Part shown: in pieces, positions 27,570-34,393 of the stretch | How the letters are laid out: the number at the start of each line of letters is the position of its first letter | Position numbering within the stretch: the first letter of the stretch is position 1 | Source of the DNA: Sulfurimonas sp. | Lineage (GTDB): Bacteria; Campylobacterota; Campylobacteria; Campylobacterales; Sulfurimonadaceae | Assembly (NCBI GenBank): GCA_027060825.1 | Contig: JALSWC010000221.1 | Span: 1-34,393 of the forward strand | DNA length: 34,393 bases | Direction of reading: 5' to 3' | Notes under the pieces: generated by a model | What the model was told of the DNA's origin: nothing | The model's input: the letters and a program-made list of their open reading frames with translations, nothing else | Database searches by the model: none | Translations under genes and position numbers: made by a program

Positions 27570-28762
27570 TTTTTCTCTCCATTCTTATCCTTTAAAATAT
27601 GTACATAAGAGATATTTTGAAAAGGTGGAAGCTTTTTAAATGTTGTTTTGTTCTGAAGTAGAAGTGCTATACTTTTATCATCTCTCTTTTTAAGTTTTAA
27701 AAACGCTCTTTTTTGTTTCCCTTTTAGTTTTTTTGTTGCTATTTGAATAATATGGAGTGGATTTATAGGACGACCATGTATTCTTATTTCAAAATGTAAA
27801 TGAGGTCCAGTTGAACGACCTGTTGTTCCAACATAGGCAATAATTTGTCCTTTTTTTACATGAGAGCCTCTATGAATGCCTCTTCTAAAAGCGTGTAAAT
27901 GGGCATAGCGTGTTTCGTATCCGTCTGCATGACGAATTTTGATAAGATTTCCATAAGTACCTGCTCTTGCACACCAAATGACAATTCCAGCGGCCGATGC
28001 ATGCACAGGTGTTCCTATTCTTGCCGCAAAATCAACACCATTGTGTGCTTTCCATTTATGTAAAATTGGATGCCATCTTCTTTTTGAAAATGGTGAAGAG
28101 ACTCTTGCCCCTGGAATTGGACGACCAAATAAAAATCCTTCAACTTCAGCACCTTTTTCATTGTAGTAACGCCCATTGCTGTTAAGATAAATATAATGTT
28201 TTTTATGGTTTGTCTCTATCATAGCAACTTGAAGTGTAGGCATAGAAAAAGGGTAGCCAAGACGATATTTTTGTGTATATATCATAGCCAGTTCATCGCC
28301 TTTACGGATGTTGTTTTTAAAATTGAGGGAGTGTCTAAAACTTGAGACAAAAATTTGGACAAGTTTATTTGAACCAGTAGCTTTTAAAATATTGTAGTTT
28401 GGAGAGCTTGTAATGGTGGTGTAAAAACCCTCTGTTTTTGTTGTAGAGATGATGGGAATAGCTTCAAAAGAGTAAGAGTTGCCTTTTTTAGCAATATGGA
28501 TTTGTAGCTCATCATTTAATGGAAGTAAAATTTGTTCAATATGACCTTTGGTGTCACGAAGAATTTGGTAGTGAACACCACTACGCATCTCCTTGGTTAA
28601 TTGTTGGTCGTCTTTGTCTAAATTATAGTAGAGTGGTTTTAAGGGAAGATGATTCCTTTGTAAAAAAAGGAGATAACTTTCACCATTTTCCCATCGGTAT
28701 CTATCAACAGTTGAGGCAAAAAGAGAGGTAAAGAGAGATAAAAATATGAAAAATCGTAGCAT
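27551..28762 (-). CDS. M23 family metallopeptidase, Csd3/Pgp3-like peptidoglycan peptidase
   Basis: Signal peptide; WHPILHKWKAHNGVDFAARIGTPVHASAAGIV...YAHLHAF...GTTGRSTGPHLHFEIRIHGRPINPL (HxxxD and HxH motifs); 403 aa. Confidence 0.88.
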   Translation of the reverse strand: MLRFFIFLSLFTSLFASTVDRYRWENGESYLLFLQRNHLPLKPLYYNLDKDDQQLTKEMRSGVHYQILRDTKGHIEQILLPLNDELQIHIAKKGNSYSFEAIPIISTTKTEGFYTTITSSPNYNILKATGSNKLVQIFVSSFRHSLNFKNNIRKGDELAMIYTQKYRLGYPFSMPTLQVAMIETNHKKHYIYLNSNGRYYNEKGAEVEGFLFGRPIPGARVSSPFSKRRWHPILHKWKAHNGVDFAARIGTPVHASAAGIVIWCARAGTYGNLIKIRHADGYETRYAHLHAFRRGIHRGSHVKKGQIIAYVGTTGRSTGPHLHFEIRIHGRPINPLHIIQIATKKLKGKQKRAFLKLKKRDDKSIALLLQNKTTFKKLPPFQNISYVHILKDKNGEKKAKKKS

Positions 28763-28863
28763 AAATATAAACCTAATTTAAAATAAAGTGCAATATTAGC
28801 AAATTTTTGATTAATATGAGGTTTGTTTGATATAATCGCATATATTATTAAAAAAGAAGTAAG

Positions 28864-29640
28864 ATGAAATATATTGTTTTAGTTTTATTAGCATTGGTCA
28901 ATCTCTATGCTAGTGTTGTAACTGCTCCTATTGTATCTGTAAATAAAAAAAATGACACAATTACAATAAACATAAATAAAATTGATGTAGGTATGAGTGG
29001 CTTTGTTGTACATTATATTACACCCAAGCATAGTGAGGTTATTGATAATGCTGTTGTTCAAAGTTTTGATGCAAATAAAAGTGAAGCAACTCTTAAAATA
29101 AGCTCTTTTCATATGCTAGATAATGACTCTGTTCCTATAGAAGAGTTCAAAGCAGAAGTTGGAGATAGTGTTGAACTTGCATTTGGCTACAATCGTGCCA
29201 TGCTTATTGCTCCAGATGAGGCGATTTACCACCGTATTACAAAAAGTGTGCAAACGCAGTGGATTCATCCTGATTTGTTTGCTACCATTCTTTCTTATAC
29301 TGGGCATCCATCGCCACTTATAAGTGATTTTCATAATATGTCTGAGGCGACAAGTACGGGACTTTTATTTATTTATCTCGATAAAAAAGTCTATACGCTA
29401 GATATGAAAAGTTTTAAAATTTTACATATTAGTGCTGCACCATTAGAGCAAAAAAAAGTTAAACTCCCTTTTTATTCACGAGTACAAAAAATAGAATCTT
29501 CTTGGTGGGATTGGGGAAAAGGAACATCGCAGGTAAAAAACTATACAAAATATTATTATAAACTTTTAATGCAAAAGAATGCAAACAACAAAGAGTTCGT
29601 TTCCTTCTATAAAAAATACGAAAAAAGGGGTGAAAAATGA
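28864..29640 (+). CDS. secreted protein resembling the PgbA N-terminal domain family of Campylobacterota
   Basis: Signal peptide; ITININKIDVGMSGFVVHYITPKHSEVIDNAVVQSF; located between an M23 peptidase and glcD. Confidence 0.6.
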   Translation: MKYIVLVLLALVNLYASVVTAPIVSVNKKNDTITININKIDVGMSGFVVHYITPKHSEVIDNAVVQSFDANKSEATLKISSFHMLDNDSVPIEEFKAEVGDSVELAFGYNRAMLIAPDEAIYHRITKSVQTQWIHPDLFATILSYTGHPSPLISDFHNMSEATSTGLLFIYLDKKVYTLDMKSFKILHISAAPLEQKKVKLPFYSRVQKIESSWWDWGKGTSQVKNYTKYYYKLLMQKNANNKEFVSFYKKYEKRGEK

Positions 29641-31022
29641 TAGATTTAAAACATATTGAACATTTTACAAATATTGTAGGGAGTGAAAATATTTATAGCG
29701 ATAAAGCACATCTTCTTGCATACTCTTATGATGCAACACGAGAACATTTTGAGCCAGATGCTGTAATTTTTCCTCGTCATGAAGAGGATATTAGTGAAAT
29801 TCTGAAGTATTGTAATACACATAAAATTATTATTGTACCTCGTGGTGCTGGCTCTGGTTTTACTGGTGGAGCATTGCCTAGTAGTGGGGGCATAATCCTT
29901 GCTATGGAAAAACACATGAATAATATTCTTGAAATAGATATGAAAAATATGGTAGCTATCGTGCAACCAGGTGTAATAAATATGGACTTACAACGGGCAG
30001 TAGAAAAAGTAGGACTTTTTTATCCACCAGATCCAGCAAGTCAAGATTACTCTACACTTGGTGGTAATGTGAGTGAAAACGCAGGTGGAATGCGTGCTGC
30101 AAAATATGGCATTACAAAAGATTATGTTATGGCTACTCGTGCTGTACTTCCAAATGGTGATGTTATTAAGGCAGGAAAACGCACCATTAAAGATGTGGCA
30201 GGATATAATATTAGTGGTATTTTGATAGCTTCTGAGGGAACACTTGCAGTCCTTACTGAAATTACACTCAAGCTTATTCCAAAGCCTAAAATGACAAAAA
30301 CGGCGATGGGAATTTTTCCTACTGTAAATGATGCAATGGAAGCGGTCTATAAAACCATGGCAAGTGGTATTACTCCAGTTGCCATGGAGTTTTTAGACAA
30401 TTTAACTATCCGTGCAGTTGAACAGACATTTCATAAAGGTTTACCTGTAGATGCAGGTGCGCTTCTTGTAACAGATGTTGATGGAAACTTAGAAGATGAT
30501 TTAGATTTTCAACTAGGACAAATTGAGGAAGTATTTAAAGAGAATGGATGTAGTGAGTTTAGAGTTGCAAAAGATGCAAAAGAGGCAGCAGAGATTTGGT
30601 TTGCACGCCGTAATGCTTCTCCTTCACTCTCTATTTATGGAAGTAAAAAACTTAATGAAGATGTAACCGTTCCTCGTGCTGTTTTACCAGAACTTTTAGA
30701 GAGATTTTCTGCTATTGCCAAAAAATATAGTGTAAACATTCCATGTTTTGGGCATACTGGTGATGGAAATGTCCATACAAATGTAATGGTAGATGGTTCA
30801 AACCCTAGACAGGTGGCGATTGCTTATCAAGCCATAGAAGAGGTTTTTCAAGCGACTGTTGATTTAGGTGGAACACTCTCAGGAGAGCATGGCATAGGAC
30901 TTGCAAAAGCACCATATATGCATATGGCATTTACAGATGAAGAGATGAATCTTTTTAAATCTATCAAAATGGCATTTGATCCTAACAATATTTTAAACCC
31001 TGCAAAAATGGGACTGAGTTAA
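29637..31022 (+). CDS. glcD: FAD-binding oxidoreductase, glycolate/D-lactate oxidase subunit GlcD-like
   Basis: FPRHEEDISEILKYCNTHKIIIVPRGAGSGFTGGALPSSGGIILAMEKHMNNI, DYSTLGGNVSENAGGMRAAKYGITKDYV, GHTGDGNVHTNVM, GEHGIGLAK. Confidence 0.92.
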   Translation: MIDLKHIEHFTNIVGSENIYSDKAHLLAYSYDATREHFEPDAVIFPRHEEDISEILKYCNTHKIIIVPRGAGSGFTGGALPSSGGIILAMEKHMNNILEIDMKNMVAIVQPGVINMDLQRAVEKVGLFYPPDPASQDYSTLGGNVSENAGGMRAAKYGITKDYVMATRAVLPNGDVIKAGKRTIKDVAGYNISGILIASEGTLAVLTEITLKLIPKPKMTKTAMGIFPTVNDAMEAVYKTMASGITPVAMEFLDNLTIRAVEQTFHKGLPVDAGALLVTDVDGNLEDDLDFQLGQIEEVFKENGCSEFRVAKDAKEAAEIWFARRNASPSLSIYGSKKLNEDVTVPRAVLPELLERFSAIAKKYSVNIPCFGHTGDGNVHTNVMVDGSNPRQVAIAYQAIEEVFQATVDLGGTLSGEHGIGLAKAPYMHMAFTDEEMNLFKSIKMAFDPNNILNPAKMGLS

Positions 31023-31029
31023 ACATAGT

Positions 31030-31893
31030 ATGCATAAAAAAGTAAAAGTTGTATTTAAAGAGGTAAAACTATTTGTGAGTTCTTTTGTTGATAAAGAGCT
31101 TACTCTTTTTGCTGCAAGTTTGAGTTTTTATACTATTTTTACGCTTATTCCACTTTTGCTTATCGTTATGACAATTTTAACATCTTTGCCATCATTTGCG
31201 AAGCATTATCAGGAAATTCAAACTTTTATTTTCTCAAATCTTATGCCAGTGAACTCCGATACAGTAATGATTCAAATAAATAATTTTTTACAGAACTCTT
31301 CAAAAATAAGTGCTATAGGTATTCTTGCTATGTTAGTCTCTTCTGTACTTTTTTTCAAGAATTTTGAATACATTGCAAACAAAATATTTCATGCTCCAGC
31401 GAAAAATTTATGGGAGAGTATTACAACATATTGGACTCTTTTAACACTGACTCCTCTTGCTTTTAGTATCTCTTTTTATATTACTGGGTACATTGTAAAT
31501 GCAATGGCTTCTGATAATCTGAGGGTAAATTTAAATATTTTACCTTTTGTTCCATATATCATTATCTGGGGACTTCTTTTTGTTATATTTCAGATTGCTG
31601 TAAATACAAAAATAAATCCAAAAGCTTCACTTATTAGTTCTTTTATTATTTCCATTATATTTAGTTTGAGTAAAAATGCTTTTATTTATTATGTCTTTGT
31701 AAATAAAACATATACTACAATGTACGGCTCTTTTGCCATTTTAATGTTTCTATTTTTATGGATATATGTTTCATGGATTATCTTTTTATATGGTCTAAAA
31801 TTATGCTACATTATAAATAAAATATATAAAAATAGAGCCTACATAGATGAGCAACAGCAACAAAGCCTTTCTACTGAAAATACTCAAAAGTGA
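31030..31893 (+). CDS. YihY/virulence factor BrkB family membrane protein
   Basis: LTLFAASLSFYTIFTLIPLLLIVMTIL..., multiple TM helices, GSFAILMFLFLWIYVSWIIFLYGLKLCYI. Confidence 0.9.
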   Translation: MHKKVKVVFKEVKLFVSSFVDKELTLFAASLSFYTIFTLIPLLLIVMTILTSLPSFAKHYQEIQTFIFSNLMPVNSDTVMIQINNFLQNSSKISAIGILAMLVSSVLFFKNFEYIANKIFHAPAKNLWESITTYWTLLTLTPLAFSISFYITGYIVNAMASDNLRVNLNILPFVPYIIIWGLLFVIFQIAVNTKINPKASLISSFIISIIFSLSKNAFIYYVFVNKTYTTMYGSFAILMFLFLWIYVSWIIFLYGLKLCYIINKIYKNRAYIDEQQQQSLSTENTQK

Positions 31894-33084
31894 TAAAATA
31901 ATTTCAACAAATAAATAGCTAATGTTAAGATGCTCTTGGAGTGCGTTTAGCTTGGCATTAAGGAGTAGATTTACAATAGGGTCAAGCAAATTTCCAAAAC
32001 CAAAGAGATGCAAAAAGAGTGCTAGTGGGTAGAAGAGTGTAAAAAGGATTGAGTAGAGAATTGAGAGGGGATGGTAGAGTGAAAAATTTCCAAAAATAGT
32101 AAGTGAATAGGGGAGCATAAAGAGATATTCCCAAAATGGAATAAGTAAAAATTGTTTTGTTTTACTAGAGTCTTTAAAGTAGATAAGAAAGAGAAATATA
32201 TAAAAAACACCACTGACACTCAGCCAAAAACCTAGACTAAAAAGGAGTTTTGGAAAAAGTGCGAGTATGAGTAAAATGGTAATGCTTAGAGTCTGCATTG
32301 AGATGATTTTCATTCCTCTTTCATAGAAAATAAAGCCTAGTATAAGCATAATAAACGAGCGAAGTAAAGAGGGTGGGGTAGAGAGAAAAAGCATATAAGC
32401 CAGTAGTATAAACGCAGTGATTATAAAACTATCCTTTGTATAGCTTCTGTATGGAAAATAGCGATTTTGTAAAAATTTATAGGGATATTTTAACAGTAAA
32501 AAGAGAATAAAACTCAGCACTCCTAAATGAAATCCACTAATGGCAATAAGATGAGAAATACCAAGATTAGCGAACTGTTGTTGTAAATTTCTGGGTAAGG
32601 GTTGGGCTAAAAAGAGTGCCTCATAAACAGCTGTAACATTTTTATCTTTATGTTGGCTGGCTATTGCATTTGAGACTCTGCTCATAAAAGAGTTGTTATC
32701 ATAAATTTTGATAATTTTACTAAAGGTAAAGAAGGTTCGCATATATTCATAAAAACTGATTTTCCCAGCCCATATTTCTACTTTAATAGTTCTGCTTTTT
32801 ATGTTTTTGAGATTTTTACTTGCAATTGTATAAAAGGTAAAGCCATCATTACTTCGTAGTTTTAGCACTTCATAGCGTTTTAATTTCCCTTTTTTTGTCT
32901 GTTTTGTTTTTGTGTATTGTTTTAAGACGACTGCGTTTACTATTTGAGAATCAAATTTTGTAAGTTCATGGTATTTGTAGTATTGATACGATAGAGAGAG
33001 GAAAAAGAGAAAAAGAAGCAGTGCCAAAAGAGTAAAAATATCTCTTTTGGAAGATATTAGCTCAATACTCTCAATCTTTTGCAT
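31801..33084 (-). CDS. comEC: ComEC/Rec2-type competence protein, short form
   Basis: Polytopic membrane protein with NLGISHLIAISGFHLGVLSFILFLLLK and TPPSLLRSFIMLILGF; no metallo-beta-lactamase domain within 427 aa. Confidence 0.87.
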   Translation of the reverse strand: MQKIESIELISSKRDIFTLLALLLFLFFLSLSYQYYKYHELTKFDSQIVNAVVLKQYTKTKQTKKGKLKRYEVLKLRSNDGFTFYTIASKNLKNIKSRTIKVEIWAGKISFYEYMRTFFTFSKIIKIYDNNSFMSRVSNAIASQHKDKNVTAVYEALFLAQPLPRNLQQQFANLGISHLIAISGFHLGVLSFILFLLLKYPYKFLQNRYFPYRSYTKDSFIITAFILLAYMLFLSTPPSLLRSFIMLILGFIFYERGMKIISMQTLSITILLILALFPKLLFSLGFWLSVSGVFYIFLFLIYFKDSSKTKQFLLIPFWEYLFMLPYSLTIFGNFSLYHPLSILYSILFTLFYPLALFLHLFGFGNLLDPIVNLLLNAKLNALQEHLNISYLFVEIILSLLSIFSRKALLLLLIYVGSIFIYFIYNVA

Positions 33085-33099
33085 TAGTGAAAATTCTCA

Positions 33100-34393
33100 T
33101 TAAATAACTGCCATTTCTACATTTGGTATATCAACTTGTGCTGATGAGGTATCCACATTTTCATAAACAGTCTCCACAGCACTTGCAAAACTAGGTGCAT
33201 CAACAAATCGTGTAAGTTTTTTCTGAAAAATAAGTTTTACATGACCTGTTGGACCATTTCTCTGTTTTCCAATGATGATTTCAGCATCTTCATTGTCTTT
33301 TTCAATATAGGTAGTAGTAAACTCTTTTCCCTCAGCTTTTGCAGCTTTTTCACGCTCTTTTTCCTCTTTGTAGAGGTAAACATCATCACGATAGACAAAT
33401 AAAATAATGTCGGCATCCTGCTCAATAGACCCAGATTCACGAATATCACTGAGCATCGGTCGTTTGTCATTTCTGCTCTCTAGTCCACGATTAAGTTGAG
33501 AGAGGGCAACAACTGGCATTTCAAGTTCACGAGCGAGCATCTTAAGTCCACGAGAGATTTCAGAGACCTGTAAGTGTCTATCTTGATTCCCAATTCCTGA
33601 CATAATTTGTAAGTAGTCAATAACGGCTATTTCAATCTCTGGATGTTGATTTTTTAATTTTCGTAGTTTTGAGCGTAGTTGGTTAATGTTGAGACTTCCT
33701 TGATCATCTACAAAAAGCTTTGCAGAGGTCATTCTATCTATGGCACCATTAAGACTACTCCATTGATCATCATTCATATCTCCTACACGAAGTTTTTGTA
33801 AAGGAATAAATGTCTGGATAGAGAGCAGACGCAACATCAACTGTTCAGCAGGCATCTCAAGAGAGAAAAAAGCGACACCTTTACCTTGCAGTATTAGAGA
33901 GTTTACGGTGTTTAAAATGAAGGAAGTATTGTGTGTAACGGTCATATCTTCAAGTAAAAATAAATGGTTACCATCAATAGTAAATCCATAATAATCATCA
34001 ACTTTGTCATATTCTACTTTGATGCCAGTACGGTGTACATCTCGTTTTGCTCTGAGTGGACGAGCCTGTTTGCGTTTTATTTTTGTTGGAATTGTATCAA
34101 GCGCACCGACAATGCGTAAACGATAGACTTCACACTCATATCCTATGCTTTTAATTCTTGCTGTTTTTGTTTTAAATGAGACTCGAAATCCGAGAGAATC
34201 AGCTAATAGTTTTATCTCTTTTGTGAGTTTTTTATCTTTTTGTACTATTTCAAATACATTGAATTTTGCATCATAGTATCCATCGCTGTCAATAAGCCCT
34301 GCAAGCAGTTGTAATCTATTTTTTCGTGAATTTTGCAAGTAGTGGTGTGGAATGTGTTTATTGTCTAAAACACCAAGACGGCGTAGTCTCGTC
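33100..34393 (-). CDS. dnaB: replicative DNA helicase DnaB, intein-containing, 5' part outside the window
   Basis: C-extein SFILNTVNSLILQGKGVAFFSLEMPAEQLMLRLLS..., VIDYLQIM, LSQLNRGLESRNDKRPMLSDIRESGSIEQDADIILFVYRD; frame open to 34393, beyond the ORF-track start at 34338. Confidence 0.95.
   Translation of the reverse strand, partial: TRLRRLGVLDNKHIPHHYLQNSRKNRLQLLAGLIDSDGYYDAKFNVFEIVQKDKKLTKEIKLLADSLGFRVSFKTKTARIKSIGYECEVYRLRIVGALDTIPTKIKRKQARPLRAKRDVHRTGIKVEYDKVDDYYGFTIDGNHLFLLEDMTVTHNTSFILNTVNSLILQGKGVAFFSLEMPAEQLMLRLLSIQTFIPLQKLRVGDMNDDQWSSLNGAIDRMTSAKLFVDDQGSLNINQLRSKLRKLKNQHPEIEIAVIDYLQIMSGIGNQDRHLQVSEISRGLKMLARELEMPVVALSQLNRGLESRNDKRPMLSDIRESGSIEQDADIILFVYRDDVYLYKEEKEREKAAKAEGKEFTTTYIEKDNEDAEIIIGKQRNGPTGHVKLIFQKKLTRFVDAPSFASAVETVYENVDTSSAQVDIPNVEMAVI
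33928..34393 (-). mobile_element. DnaB intein (partial, C-terminal half) with LAGLIDADG homing endonuclease blocks and Hint C-terminal splicing blocks
   Basis: Translation from the window edge: TRLRRLGVLDNKHIPHHYLQNSRKNRLQLLAGLIDSDGYYDAKFNV...EIKLLADSLGFRVSF...VEYDKVDDYYGFTIDGNHLFLLEDMTVTHN|TSFILN. LAGLIDADG block, LADSLGF block, splicing block F (YGFTIDGNHLFLLED), block G ending His-Asn, +1 Thr. Confidence 0.95.

Overview
AT-rich chromosomal window that looks like Campylobacterota (Epsilonproteobacteria), based on protein families and gene order. Positions ~540-18100 (+ strand) hold the translation/transcription supercluster: tRNA-Thr(TGT), tRNA-Tyr(GTA), tRNA-Gly(TCC), tRNA-Thr(GGT), tuf, rpmG, tRNA-Trp(CCA), secE, nusG, rplK, rplA, L10 leader, rplJ, rplL, rpoB, rpoC, rpsL, rpsG, fusA. 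After it come a conserved hypothetical, prfB(-), panC(+), a flgB-flgC-fliE-ftsI operon (-) with a well-matched sigma54 promoter, three tandem type IV pilin/pseudopilin-like genes running into priA (+), an M23 metallopeptidase resembling Csd3 (-), a PgbA-N-like protein, glcD and a YihY-family membrane protein (+), comEC (-), and the 3' part of dnaB (-). The most notable element is at the right edge: dnaB carries an intein with LAGLIDADG-type homing endonuclease blocks, ending ...TVTHN|TSFILN, apparently inserted inside the Walker A motif and cut by the window boundary. A partial yaaA-family gene (-) lies at the left edge. Other items worth checking are leader and intercistronic RNA structures, a possible small transcript between priA and the M23 gene, convergent gene overlaps, and the pilin cluster. 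Most of the window is conserved housekeeping sequence. I did not find a convincing wholly novel multi-gene system.
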